Assembly: GCA_937858895.1 (NCBI GenBank)
Contig: CALLZN010000394.1
Coordinates: 1-32,748, forward strand
Direction: 5' to 3'
DNA: 32,748 nt
Source of the DNA: an uncultured bacterium
Lineage (GTDB): Bacteria; Planctomycetota; UBA1135; GCA-002748355
Below, one piece after another: positions 7,312 through 15,817 of the stretch. The translations under genes and the position numbers were made by a program. Position 1 is the stretch's first letter, and the number at the start of each line of letters is the position of its first letter. The notes under the pieces were generated by a model. That model was not told the DNA's origin. It did not search any database and was given only the letters and a program-made list of their open reading frames with translations.

Positions 7312-8309
7312 CCGCACCACTGCTGGAGCAGTTGGCCCAAGTTCATGCGGACAGAATCGTCGGTCTCTTCAGCGAACTTCTCACGCAGCCAAGGACATGC
7401 GAGCGCGCCTTGGATCTCGGCGACCGCGCGCGCGAGCTTGCGTCGCAACAGGGCATTGCGCTGTTCGATGGTCACGCTCGAGCCGCCCTGGAAGATGTTC
7501 TGGATCGTCTCGACCGTCTCTGGGTTCTTGGCTTCGATCAGTCCATCGACGGCTGCCTGGTAGGTCGCGACATCGTGCCCCGCCGTCTTGAGGACGACGA
7601 CCAGGGTGTCGGCCTTGCCGGCGTCTCGTGAGCGGAGGTAGAGGTTGACGAGGCTCGAGAAGCCCGGGTAGCCGCCGACGGCGAGACCTCCACTTGGCCC
7701 CGACCCGACGCTGTGGCGCGCCCCACGGTAGTTCTCGGTTAGCAGAATCTGGCGGATCTTGGCGCCCCCGAGCTCCGGGTCGATGTCGAGCAAGAGTTCG
7801 CCGGCCGCCGTTCGGATGGCCGACTGCATGCCGACATCGGTCAGGTGGGCGATGAGGATGTCGCGGCAGCGCTGGCGGTCGAGGTCACAGAGGACCCGCA
7901 GTAAGCGCTTGGCGAAGGGCGTCTGGGTCTTGTCGTTGGCAATGGCCAGGAAGCGCTCTTCGACCGCGACGTAGGCCGGCGCGCCGATGGCCCGGAGTGC
8001 GGCGATGCCGCGACCGATGCGCTCTTCGAGGATCGGCTGCTCGAGAATACTGTTGCCGTATTGCTGCTCGCGTTCGGCCCAAGTCGCGAGGTAGCCGAGC
8101 ACTGCCTCGACCGGCCAGCCCTCGGGGTCGCGGCCGAAGTGCAGGAGTTCGACCGAGTTCTCGATGCGATCGAGGCGCTCGTTGACTTCGGCCAGCCGCG
8201 CGGTTTGGGCGTCGATCGCGGGGAGGAAGCGCCAGTGCAGCCAGGCTCCGATCACAGCGAAGAGAGCCAGGGAAGCGAGGAAGGCGGGTAGCGGATTGCT
8301 CTTGGCCAT
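7308..8309 (-). CDS. membrane-anchored HEAT-like repeat protein, function unknown
   Basis: This 333-residue protein starts with one transmembrane segment (about residues 8-26). A short predicted coiled coil follows (DAQTARLAEVNERLDRIENS, about residues 34-53). The rest is a largely helical body with HEAT/armadillo-like helix pairs, for example around AALRAIGAPAYVAVEERFLAIAND and SAIRTAAGELLLDIDPELGG. A glycine-rich loop (SVGSGPSGGLAVGGYPGFSS) interrupts the middle. It contains no catalytic motif I recognise. The single N-terminal anchor suggests a body facing the periplasm, where it could act as a scaffold. Its stop overlaps the tatD start by 4 nt, so the two are co-translated. It is divergent from the lipoprotein genes across a 396-nt gap. 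No good Shine-Dalgarno is visible before the ATG at 8309. The repeat assignment is a pattern impression. Confidence 0.65.
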   Translation of the reverse strand: MAKSNPLPAFLASLALFAVIGAWLHWRFLPAIDAQTARLAEVNERLDRIENSVELLHFGRDPEGWPVEAVLGYLATWAEREQQYGNSILEQPILEERIGRGIAALRAIGAPAYVAVEERFLAIANDKTQTPFAKRLLRVLCDLDRQRCRDILIAHLTDVGMQSAIRTAAGELLLDIDPELGGAKIRQILLTENYRGARHSVGSGPSGGLAVGGYPGFSSLVNLYLRSRDAGKADTLVVVLKTAGHDVATYQAAVDGLIEAKNPETVETIQNIFQGGSSVTIEQRNALLRRKLARAVAEIQGALACPWLREKFAEETDDSVRMNLGQLLQQWCG

Positions 8310-8705
8310 GGATCGGAGTTTCGGTTCGGATGTCGGTCAGGTGGCGCCGGGCTTCGAGCGGCGGCGAACGATGAGTGTGAGAAAGCGCACATGGACCGGT
8401 CTCGGGGCCCTGGCGGTGCGCATGTTCTCCGCGCTTTTGTAGTGGCTGTCTTGGCTTGGCCGTCAGATCAAAGCGTTGGTCGGAATGAAGTTAGAGCTGA
8501 AGGCTCGTCGTGGAGGATGGCGGGCTATACTTCCACGCACGGTCTTCCCAGGCTATTCTCATACCACGCGGGAGACGGCACGAGACTTGACTGACCATTC
8601 TTCTTGCGTCCTGCTCAGTGGCAGCTTCGATGCCTGCCCCGACCGGGTCGAACCCCGTTCTCGCCCTCCCCTGATCGACATTCCCCGCACCGTGACGAGG
8701 TCTTC
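8310..8705. other. 396-nt divergent intergenic region, presumed promoter region
   Basis: No convincing gene is seen here; short open frames lack a Shine-Dalgarno and have no recognisable product. Promoters for both the minus-strand repeat-protein/tatD pair and the plus-strand lipoprotein pair should lie here. A TATACT at 8526-8531 resembles a -10 box but has no good -35 at the right spacing. A TTGACT at 8587-8592 resembles a -35 box but lacks a matching -10. I could not identify an operator or riboswitch. Confidence 0.5.
8697..8700 (+). promoter_or_regulatory. ribosome binding site deciding the first lipoprotein start
   Basis: GAGG is followed by a 5-nt spacer and the ATG at 8706. The frame is open upstream to 8604, but only the 8706 start places a basic N-terminus and hydrophobic core directly before the lipobox. 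Confidence 0.6.
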
Positions 8706-11336
8706 ATGAGCGGCCGAAATACCGGACCGATCCTCTTCTCCGCGCTCCGCCAGGCCCGCAATCTCGCTATCCCGCTCGCGCTCTTTGCGCTCGGTTCTTG
8801 CGGAGGTAGTGGTGGAGGCACCCCTGCAGGCATCGTCGGCTGCACGGACGGCAGCAAGGCGCTTTGCGTCACCGCTTGCAACCTCGGCTGCAGCACGAGT
8901 GGTTGCAGTCTCAGCAACATCGCGGTGAACCAACGGCTCGACTTCAGCTTCAATCTCGAGGTCGATGCGGCGAGGGTCACCACGAACAGGGTGCGCATCC
9001 GCGGGCGCGCGGGTAACGAGCCGATCGGGGTCTTCCTCGTGCAAGGCGCGACGATCAGCTTCGTGCCCGAGGTCAAGCAGGGAGGTGGCGAGACCTTCTT
9101 CGGCTTCACGAGGGACGAGACCTACACGCTCACGATTCCTTCCAAGGGGAATGCCTTCGAGACCCTGCGCTCGACATCGGGGGACGTCTTGGCGTCGGAC
9201 TTCTCTTGTCGCTTGCAGGTGACGCTCGGCATCGTCGACTTCGACGGCCAGCCGCCGCGCGCTTCGCTGCTCGTGCCTTCGACGATCGGCAAGAACTGTA
9301 TCGATCGCCGCGACACGAACATGCTGATCGAGTTCTCCGAACTCATCGATCCGCAGACTCTGACCGAGACCTCGGATGGTTTGAGCTTCCGCTTGGCTCA
9401 GGCCGACAACCAGGGCAACTGCTCGCAGAGCACGATTGCCATGCCGGGTGTGCGGACCATCAGTGTCGACCGCATCACGCAGCGCACGCGCGTTGCGTTC
9501 CGACCGGCCTTCGAGCCACCTGCGGGCTTCTGCATCATCGCGATCGTCTCCGACGAGATTCGCGACCTGTCTGGCAAGCGTGCGCAGCAGCAGAGCTTCT
9601 CCTTCTTGACTTGTGCCGGTGACGCGCCAACGCGAGAGATCGTCGATGACTTCTCGGACGATTCGACCAACGACCGGTCGCGCGGCGGGGCCAAGTGGGT
9701 TCAAGGCGCGGTCGTGGCGCCCACGCTCGGGGGAAGCGGCCGACACGGCGACTTCAATTATTTGCGCGTCGGCGCGAAGGACACATCGCGGGTCGATGCC
9801 CAGGATCGTCAGATCTGGGAGCTCAACGTCGATACAGCGGTGATTTCGGAACTCAGCACTCTGAGCGGGCAGGACGAGCCGGTCGTCAACGGCATCTTCG
9901 AGTTCACGAGCTTCTCGATCCCGTCCAACATCCACCTACAGCTCGTGGGTACGAAGGTGCCGGTGATTCGGGTCAGCGGCCAGGTCGACATCCAGGGCGT
10001 GCTTTCGCTTCCGCCGGAGACCGCGACCAAGCTGCTCGGGGCGAACAACAAGCCGCCCCTGGACGGACAGCAGGGCTTCCGCGGGGCGATCGGTGGCGGC
10101 ACGGGCGGCATCGGTGCGGACAGCCCGCACAAGAGCGGTGGCGGTCGCTTGGTCGGTACTGCGGGCGAGTCGATTCGCCTGCCGGCTGGACATCCCTTCG
10201 CTGCCTCTGCCGCGAATACCGGTGGCCTGCCGACGGGGGCCTGGCCGGCGAGCGGTCTTGACAAAGACGTGAAGTTCTCAGTTCAAGTCGTGCTCTGTCA
10301 GATGGCTGCAGCTGGTGGGAGTGGTGGCTCCTTCATCACCGCGGGCGGCGTCGGCTCGACGATCGACAACCTCTCGGCGGGAACCAAGGGGCAGCCGTAC
10401 GACTTTGGACCCGCTGGGTCGCCGAGCACGCCGGTCGACATCGCCCTCTTGCGCAATCGCTCGGAGCGCAGCTCGCTCCTCTATCTCCTTGGCGGTTCGG
10501 GCGGTGGTGGATCCGGCACGCATGCCAGTTCGACCTTTGATTCGCTCCCCTTCAGTCCACTTGCCTGGTCGCCTGGCTCGGGCGGCGCTGGTGGTGGGGG
10601 CATCCTGCACTTCCAAGTTGGCAGCGACTTCAACGTCGGAATCCGGGGCATCGTGAGTGTGGCGGGCGGCAATGCTCAGGACTACAACGTCGACCTCACG
10701 AACTTCACCAACCCGCCGCCAGGCGGTGCGGGTAGCGGCGGATCCCTGCTCTTGCCGGTCGGGGGGCTCCCCGACATCCGTGGTTCCGTGACGGCCGCCG
10801 GTGGTGCGGCCGGGCGCTATCGCTCGCGCGACTACAGCTTCACGGTCGACAGCGTCAGCGGTGCTGGCGGCGATGGCTTGCTGCGCTACGAGTCGGATCC
10901 GCCGCCGGCGCTTGCGGCTCTCGTCAACATGACGCCGACGCCAACCGCGGACAACATCGGCCCGGTCCATCCGGACGATGCCTCGCAGTTCTCGGTGCTC
11001 GCGACCGACTGGTACGACACGGGGCTCTTCTTCCCGCCGAAGCACCTGCGCTACGTCATCGAGGCGACGATCGACGACGTGCCGACCGTCTTCAGCGACG
11101 ACTCGACGCTCGGGCGCCGGGCCCAAGTCGGAGAGCCGATCGAAATCCTCTTCCAGGGTGCCCAGCTCGACGCTCAAACCAAGCGTCCGATGCCGCCCTT
11201 CTCCTCGTGGTCGTCAGGCACGATCGATGGCTTGACCCTCGCGGGTGGCAATGCCTTCCGCGTGCTCCTGCGCTTCGACCGTAGCAAGGCGTCGAAGATC
11301 GTCGTCAACAAGACCACCTACCGCTTCCAAGGTTGA
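8706..11336 (+). CDS. large glycine-rich lipoprotein with Ig-like segments (tandem paralog 1)
   Basis: This 876-residue secreted lipoprotein has a basic N-terminus, a hydrophobic stretch and a lipobox L-G-S-Cys32, so it should be lipid-anchored. Past a short GGSGGG linker sits a cysteine cluster at Cys46, Cys54, Cys58, Cys62 and Cys67. Two segments then resemble SbsA/Big_5-type bacterial Ig-like domains. The first contains NQRLDFSFN and DETYTLTIP; the second contains NMLIEFSELIDPQTL, RTRVAFRP and ISDEIRDLSGK-like strands. The middle has a VNGIFEFTSFSIP motif. Long glycine-rich blocks (GGGTGGIGAD, LLGGSGGGGSGTH, GGAGSGGSLLLPVGG) alternate with short hydrophobic strands, which suggests a repetitive beta fold. 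A final non-repetitive domain ends the protein. It is 3 nt from its paralog downstream. A role as surface structural or adhesive protein is plausible but unproven. No enzyme motif was seen. Confidence 0.75.
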   Translation: MSGRNTGPILFSALRQARNLAIPLALFALGSCGGSGGGTPAGIVGCTDGSKALCVTACNLGCSTSGCSLSNIAVNQRLDFSFNLEVDAARVTTNRVRIRGRAGNEPIGVFLVQGATISFVPEVKQGGGETFFGFTRDETYTLTIPSKGNAFETLRSTSGDVLASDFSCRLQVTLGIVDFDGQPPRASLLVPSTIGKNCIDRRDTNMLIEFSELIDPQTLTETSDGLSFRLAQADNQGNCSQSTIAMPGVRTISVDRITQRTRVAFRPAFEPPAGFCIIAIVSDEIRDLSGKRAQQQSFSFLTCAGDAPTREIVDDFSDDSTNDRSRGGAKWVQGAVVAPTLGGSGRHGDFNYLRVGAKDTSRVDAQDRQIWELNVDTAVISELSTLSGQDEPVVNGIFEFTSFSIPSNIHLQLVGTKVPVIRVSGQVDIQGVLSLPPETATKLLGANNKPPLDGQQGFRGAIGGGTGGIGADSPHKSGGGRLVGTAGESIRLPAGHPFAASAANTGGLPTGAWPASGLDKDVKFSVQVVLCQMAAAGGSGGSFITAGGVGSTIDNLSAGTKGQPYDFGPAGSPSTPVDIALLRNRSERSSLLYLLGGSGGGGSGTHASSTFDSLPFSPLAWSPGSGGAGGGGILHFQVGSDFNVGIRGIVSVAGGNAQDYNVDLTNFTNPPPGGAGSGGSLLLPVGGLPDIRGSVTAAGGAAGRYRSRDYSFTVDSVSGAGGDGLLRYESDPPPALAALVNMTPTPTADNIGPVHPDDASQFSVLATDWYDTGLFFPPKHLRYVIEATIDDVPTVFSDDSTLGRRAQVGEPIEILFQGAQLDAQTKRPMPPFSSWSSGTIDGLTLAGGNAFRVLLRFDRSKASKIVVNKTTYRFQG

Positions 11337-11339
11337 TCC

Positions 11340-13958
11340 ATGAGAACGACGTCCAAGCTCTTTCTCGCCCTGCCTCTCCTTCTCGCGGTCACTGCCTGTT
11401 CGGGCAGCGGCGGAGAAGCGGGGCTCGGGGCTGCGTGCCGCGGTTCCTCGGGGCTCTGTCTCGTGTCGTGCAGCCTCGGCTGTTCGCTCGAGGGCTGCAG
11501 CATCAAGAGCATCCCGGTCAACCAGCGCATCGTCTTCCGCTTCTCGCAGCCGATCGAGCCTAGCTCCGTTTCGCCTTCGACCGTGCGCTTGCGCAGCTCG
11601 CAGGGCGAACAACCGGTCGGCGACTTGATCGTCCAGGGTTCGGACATCGTCTTCAAGCCGGCGGTGCTTTCGAGCACGGAGTACGGCTTCGTCGAGAACG
11701 AGACTTACACGCTCGAACTCGCGGGCGGTCCTGGTGCTTTGGCGTCGATCGAGTCCTTGTCGGGTGACAAGCTCGGTGCGCGCCTCGCTTGCACGCTGTC
11801 GACGGACCTCGGAGTCATCGATGCGGACGGCAAGCCGCCGATCGGGGCGCTCGTCGTGCCGGACACGATCGTCGGTGTGAAGGCCGACACGCTGATCGTT
11901 GTCGAGTTCACGGAGAGCATCAACACCCTGCCGTTCCAGAACGGGGGCACGGGCGGCACGATCCTCTACAAGGTCGCTCTACCGGACTCGACATTGCCGA
12001 GTGGTTGCTCGAGGCGCTACTTCCCGCTGCCGGGTTCCGCGGCGCTCTCCGAGGATCCGATCACAGGGCGCACGAGAGTGGTCTTCCGCCCGTCCCTCCT
12101 CTTGCCGAGCGGCGCGTGCATCCAGGTCGAGATCACAGACGAGATCCGCGATCTGTCGGGCAAGTCGGCGGCAGGTCAAGTCTTCGACTTCGTGGCAGAG
12201 GCGCGTGCGGTCGTCGACCAGTTCCTGGAAGAGACCTTCGTCACCGCCGCCAAAACCGACGGGCTGCGCAGCGGCTCGTCATGGGGTGGCGGCAGTCTCA
12301 AGGTCGGCAAGCTCGGTGGCACCGGCATCCTCGGTTCCTTCAACCCTGTTGATGGCAAGGACCTGCAACAGAAGGATGCGCAGGGCCGCGACATCTACGA
12401 GTGGAACACCGACAGCGCGGTCATCCCTGAGTCGCGGACCTTGACGAACCAGGCCATCACGGTCACGAACGGAATCTTCGAGTTCACCGACTTCGTCGTC
12501 GGTGAGAAGGAGCGCGTGCGCTTCGTCGGCACGAAGCCCCCGATCATCCGCGCGTCCGGCACGATCCAGATCAACGGCGTCATCGAGTTGGTCTCGCCAC
12601 TTCCATCGAATACGCCGCCGTTTGAGACACGCGCTGGTTGGGTCGGTGGCATCGGTGGGCCGGGCGGTGGACGTGGAGGACAAGGTGGCGACAAGCCCGA
12701 TCTCCCAAGCGGTTCGATCAACGGTCGACCTGGCGAGAATGTGCGCGTGCCGGCTGGCCATCCACGAGCGGCGCAGGCGGTTGGCACCGGTGGCCCGGGT
12801 TCGCTCGCCTTCCCACGCACTGGCCAGAATCAGGATGTCGTTTGGATCGTCTTCCAGAACTTCGACATCTACGTACGGATGATGGCCAACGGCGGTGGCG
12901 GCGGCTCCCTCTTCGACCGCAACGGTACGCTCCTCGGCGGTACTGGCTTGGTCGAACGGACGACCACCACGCCCATCCTTGGCCCTTACTCGAACGCAGA
13001 GTTTCCGCCCACCGAGGCGGGCAGCAAGGCCTTCCCGGTGTTACCGGAAGTTTCCGGAATCGCGAGCAAGGATCTCTTCCTCCTCGGCGGCTCTGGTGGT
13101 GGCGGGGCTGGTACGCACGCTGCCTACACGGCTACGAAGGCTGCGTATTCATGGTCACCCGGGTACGGTGGCGGTGGTGGTGGCGGGGCTATCGCCTTCG
13201 AGGCGGGATCGGATTTCGTCGTCTCGGCGAGCGGTGAGGTCTACGCGCTTGGCGGCGGCGGCCTCGAATCGATCAACTTGAATGGCACCCCGCCCGCCTA
13301 CGCCCCTGGTGGCGGCGGCAGCGGTGGTTCGATCCTCGTTCAGGTCGGCGGTGTGCCAACCATCGTTGGTAAGGTCGACGTGTCTGGTGGAGCTGCCGGA
13401 ACCTTCCGGGAGACCGCTCCCCTCATCGATGTCAAGAGTCGCGGCGGCAATGGCGGCGCAGGTTACATCCGCGTTGAGGCCGATCCCAAGCCGAGCGCGG
13501 GCGCCTTCGGCGGCTTCAAGCCCGTGGCCATGGACGACAATGTCGGTCTCCTGAGGAGCGTCGACTACAGCGCGGCAACGGTTGCGGCCTCGTCGATCTA
13601 TGTCGCGCAGTCGCTCTTCCCGCCGACTTGGCTCTATTACAAAATCGACGCCAAGATCGACGGTGTGCCGGTGACCTACAGCGACGACATTCGCATGGTT
13701 CCGGGCAGTAAGCCGGCGTCCTCGTCGGAGCCGGTCGCGATCTACTTCAAGAGCGTGGCGGCCGATGCGCAGACCTCGCAGCCGATTGGCGAGTTCACGC
13801 CTTGGGTGCCTGCAACGGTCAAGGACTTCTCATTGCCGAAGTACGAGACCACTGCCGGCAACGGCATGCTCTTCCTGATCGTGCTCGACAAGGCCAAGAC
13901 GCCGACAAAGACGGGCTCGATCGAGATCACGAACCTGCGCATGTACTATCGCGGCTGA
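11340..13958 (+). CDS. large glycine-rich lipoprotein with Ig-like segments (tandem paralog 2)
   Basis: This 872-residue protein is a clear paralog of the lipoprotein just upstream, which ends 3 nt before this ATG. The signal peptide ends in the lipobox V-T-A-Cys20. The cysteine cluster is repeated at Cys33, Cys40, Cys44, Cys48 and Cys53. The same order of landmarks follows: VNQRIVFRFS, ENETYTLEL, the DEIRDLSGKSA strand, VTNGIFEFTDF, VRVPAGHPRAA, LLGGSGGGGAGTH, WSPGYGGGGGGGAI and GGGGSGGSILVQVGG. The C-terminal domain starts near SIYVAQSLFPPTWLYYKID, matching the first protein's TGLFFPPKHLRYVIE region. The two copies have diverged substantially, so the duplication is not recent. Both are probably co-transcribed and exported to the same envelope layer, perhaps as partners. 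No enzymatic motif is visible. Confidence 0.75.
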   Translation: MRTTSKLFLALPLLLAVTACSGSGGEAGLGAACRGSSGLCLVSCSLGCSLEGCSIKSIPVNQRIVFRFSQPIEPSSVSPSTVRLRSSQGEQPVGDLIVQGSDIVFKPAVLSSTEYGFVENETYTLELAGGPGALASIESLSGDKLGARLACTLSTDLGVIDADGKPPIGALVVPDTIVGVKADTLIVVEFTESINTLPFQNGGTGGTILYKVALPDSTLPSGCSRRYFPLPGSAALSEDPITGRTRVVFRPSLLLPSGACIQVEITDEIRDLSGKSAAGQVFDFVAEARAVVDQFLEETFVTAAKTDGLRSGSSWGGGSLKVGKLGGTGILGSFNPVDGKDLQQKDAQGRDIYEWNTDSAVIPESRTLTNQAITVTNGIFEFTDFVVGEKERVRFVGTKPPIIRASGTIQINGVIELVSPLPSNTPPFETRAGWVGGIGGPGGGRGGQGGDKPDLPSGSINGRPGENVRVPAGHPRAAQAVGTGGPGSLAFPRTGQNQDVVWIVFQNFDIYVRMMANGGGGGSLFDRNGTLLGGTGLVERTTTTPILGPYSNAEFPPTEAGSKAFPVLPEVSGIASKDLFLLGGSGGGGAGTHAAYTATKAAYSWSPGYGGGGGGGAIAFEAGSDFVVSASGEVYALGGGGLESINLNGTPPAYAPGGGGSGGSILVQVGGVPTIVGKVDVSGGAAGTFRETAPLIDVKSRGGNGGAGYIRVEADPKPSAGAFGGFKPVAMDDNVGLLRSVDYSAATVAASSIYVAQSLFPPTWLYYKIDAKIDGVPVTYSDDIRMVPGSKPASSSEPVAIYFKSVAADAQTSQPIGEFTPWVPATVKDFSLPKYETTAGNGMLFLIVLDKAKTPTKTGSIEITNLRMYYRG

Positions 13959-13988
13959 GCGCAGGGCGCAGCCTGCGGGTCGCGTGCT

Positions 13989-14007
13989 CGCGGTATTTCT
14001 ACCCGCG
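13989..14007 (+). terminator. possible first hairpin after the lipoprotein pair
   Basis: CGCGGTA (13989-13995) pairs with TACCCGCG (14000-14007) around a TTTC loop, with one bulged C. It lies 30 nt after the stop of the second lipoprotein. There is no clear T tract. Confidence 0.35.
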
Positions 14008-14025
14008 GCACGGTTTCCAGGTGAC

Positions 14026-14050
14026 GAGCCGAGCTTATGATGCTCGGCTT
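14026..14050 (+). terminator. candidate terminator hairpin before the nrnA operon
   Basis: A 9-bp stem GAGCCGAGC (14026-14034) pairs with GCTCGGCTT (14042-14050, one G-T wobble) around the 7-nt loop TTATGAT. It sits between the lipoprotein pair and the nrnA-like gene. The T-run is very short, so termination is likely but not certain. Confidence 0.5.
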
Positions 14051-14076
14051 CGACTGCACCAGACCTGGGAAGCCGT

Positions 14077-14082
14077 AGGGGA
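14077..14082 (+). promoter_or_regulatory. strong Shine-Dalgarno supporting a TTG start
   Basis: AGGGGA lies 5 nt before the TTG at 14088. The next residues (FDDVRSLIRDHGRFLISGH) align with the usual N-terminus of NrnA proteins, so TTG is the most likely initiation codon. Confidence 0.7.
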
Positions 14083-14087
14083 AGCCA

Positions 14088-15068
14088 TTGTTCGACGATG
14101 TCCGCAGCTTGATTCGAGATCATGGCCGCTTCTTGATCTCAGGGCACGTCAACCCCGATGGCGATTGCATCGGGACGCAGTGCGCTCTCTTCCATCTGTT
14201 GCGATCGCTCGGCAAGGACGCGCGGATCCTGAACGCCGATGCTCCCGAGCTGATCTTCGACTTCTTGGGTGAGCACACCACCTTCGGGGTGCACGAGACC
14301 GGAGCCGAGTTGCCGCCGCACGACGTTCACTTCTTGACCGATTGCGCGACCTTGGATCGCTTGGGCAGTGTTGGTGTGCAGGCGAAGCAGATGGTTGGCG
14401 TGCCGCGGGTCGTCGTCGACCACCACGAAGGCAGCGACCGAGGTGACGGCGACCTGCTGCTTTGGGACGTGACTGCGCCTTCGGCGGGCTGCGTAGTCCA
14501 CGCGCTCTACGAAGCGATGGGGCTCGAACTGACGCGAGCCGCAGCCGAAGGGATCTTCGTTTCGATCGTGTCCGATACGGGATGGTTCCGCTACTCGAAC
14601 ACCGATCATCGCGCCTTTGCGATCGCGGAGTCACTGATGCAGGCTGGCCTCGAGCCGCACCGCATCTACGACGCCATGTATCGTCGCAACCCGCGTGCTT
14701 CGGTCGCCCTCTTGGCGGACGGGCTCGGCCGCGCGTCCTTCGCACTCGATGGGTCTGTTGCCGAAGTCGCGCTCGATGCTTCGTACTGTGCGGCTGCCCG
14801 CAAGGCTCACTTCAACACCGACGCCCTCCTCGATCCCCTGCGCTCGGTCGATGGCGTCAAGGTCGTGGCGCTTCTGAAGGAGCTCGCCGACGGCGCCGTC
14901 AAGGTGAGTCTGCGCGCGAACGAGGGCGTCGAAGTCGACGGCATCGCACGGGCTTTCGGTGGGGGTGGTCACAAGAAGGCGGCCGGCGCGACGCTTCAAG
15001 GCCCGCTGGAAGTCGCACGCTCGACGCTGCGTACAGCGATTGCGCAAGGCCTCGGAGTCACATCGTGA
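14088..15068 (+). CDS. nrnA: DHH/DHHA1 phosphoesterase, NrnA-like oligoribonuclease/pAp phosphatase
   Basis: This 326-residue protein is a cytoplasmic DHH-family phosphoesterase. NrnA-type members degrade nanoRNAs (2-5 nt) and dephosphorylate 3'-phosphoadenosine 5'-phosphate. The metal-binding set is complete: His20, Asp24 and Asp26 in HVNPDGD; Asp85 in FLTDCAT; Asp111-His112-His113; and Asp163 in VSDTG. The C-terminal DHHA1 substrate-binding domain ends with the expected GGGGHKKAAG loop around residue 300. Length and layout fit NrnA (about 310-340) and not RecJ. The gene starts at a TTG behind a strong AGGGGA Shine-Dalgarno, and its stop overlaps the GTG of the metallophosphoesterase (GTGA). 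It probably heads a four-gene unit after a terminator hairpin. Function is confident at family level; the balance between nanoRNase and pAp activity cannot be judged. Confidence 0.92.
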   Translation: MFDDVRSLIRDHGRFLISGHVNPDGDCIGTQCALFHLLRSLGKDARILNADAPELIFDFLGEHTTFGVHETGAELPPHDVHFLTDCATLDRLGSVGVQAKQMVGVPRVVVDHHEGSDRGDGDLLLWDVTAPSAGCVVHALYEAMGLELTRAAAEGIFVSIVSDTGWFRYSNTDHRAFAIAESLMQAGLEPHRIYDAMYRRNPRASVALLADGLGRASFALDGSVAEVALDASYCAAARKAHFNTDALLDPLRSVDGVKVVALLKELADGAVKVSLRANEGVEVDGIARAFGGGGHKKAAGATLQGPLEVARSTLRTAIAQGLGVTS

Positions 15069-15817
15069 CGGTCATAGCCCTCGTCTCGGACCTCCACTCG
15101 AACATGTTCGCGACCGAGGCTGTGTTCCGACGCATCGACAGCCTCGCGGTCGATGAGGTCGTCTGTCTCGGCGACGTGATCGGCTATGGTCCGGACCCCG
15201 AGCCCTGCATCGACCTCGTGCGGGAGCGCTGCAGTTTCACGCTCAAGGGCAACCACGACTGGGGGATGACCGGCGACCTCCGCGACTTCAATCCGATGGC
15301 GCAGGAGAGCCTCATGTGGCACCGGCGCCGTCTCAAGCCTGGCTTCTTTTCGCCGAGCAAGAAGAAGCGCTGGTCGTGGCTCCTCGACCTGCCCGAACGC
15401 GTCGAGCGCAACGGTGAGGTCTTTGTCCATGCGTCGCCGCGCGATCCGATCAAGGAGTACGTGCTGCGCTCGGACGGCTTCCTCTACCCCGAAAAGATGG
15501 AGGACCTCTTCTCGCGTTTCGAGCGGCGCTGCTTCGTCGGCCACACGCATTGGCCGGGTTGGCACGGCGAGGACTATCGCTTCCACCAGGTCGCCGATGA
15601 TCGCAGCGAGTTCTTGCTGCCCGAGACCAAGGTCATCATCAACGTGGGCAGCGTCGGGCAGCCGCGTGATGGCGATCCACGAGCGTGCTTTGCGCTCATC
15701 GATGGGCAGCGGCTCGAGTACCACCGTGTGCCCTATCCGGTCGCCGAAACCCAGCGGCGCATCCTCGACATCGGGATGAGCTCGTGGCTCGCTGACCGTC
15801 TCGAGCGCGGAACGTGA
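15065..15817 (+). CDS. calcineurin-like metallophosphoesterase
   Basis: This 250-residue metallophosphoesterase carries the full five-motif set for a two-metal centre: Asp9-x-His11 (SDLHSN), Gly36-Asp37 (CLGDVIGYGPDP), Gly62-Asn63-His64-Asp65, His122 in FVHASP, and Gly159-His160-Thr-His162. The GDVIGYGPDP and KGNHD wording is that of the small YfcE/ApaH-like phosphodiesterase group, which lacks extra domains. The start is the GTG at 15065: it overlaps the nrnA stop as GTGA and gives the normal N-terminus (TVIALVSDLHSN). The end overlaps the cutA start in the same way. Pairing with NrnA suggests nucleotide or phosphodiester turnover, but that is inference. The catalytic class is clear; the substrate (cyclic nucleotide, dinucleoside polyphosphate or phosphoprotein) is not. 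Confidence 0.88.
   Translation: MTVIALVSDLHSNMFATEAVFRRIDSLAVDEVVCLGDVIGYGPDPEPCIDLVRERCSFTLKGNHDWGMTGDLRDFNPMAQESLMWHRRRLKPGFFSPSKKKRWSWLLDLPERVERNGEVFVHASPRDPIKEYVLRSDGFLYPEKMEDLFSRFERRCFVGHTHWPGWHGEDYRFHQVADDRSEFLLPETKVIINVGSVGQPRDGDPRACFALIDGQRLEYHRVPYPVAETQRRILDIGMSSWLADRLERGT

Noticed and set aside
8526-8592. TATACT and TTGACT as promoter elements of the lipoprotein pair
   Set aside because: Neither has a partner element at the right spacing, so a sigma-70-type promoter cannot be supported.
8638-8665. Partial tRNA-like T-arm (GGGTCGAACCCC)
   Set aside because: No matching acceptor, D or anticodon arms around it; the flanking sequence does not fold as a tRNA.
8559-9935. 458-codon minus-strand open frame opposite the first lipoprotein gene
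   Set aside because: Rich in Arg, Asp and Val as expected for antisense shadows; the plus-strand product has a clear signal peptide and a paralog.
10081-10880. Glycine-codon-rich tracts in the lipoprotein genes as DNA repeats or a CRISPR array
   Set aside because: They are irregular coding repeats of glycine codons with no fixed unit, spacer or palindrome.
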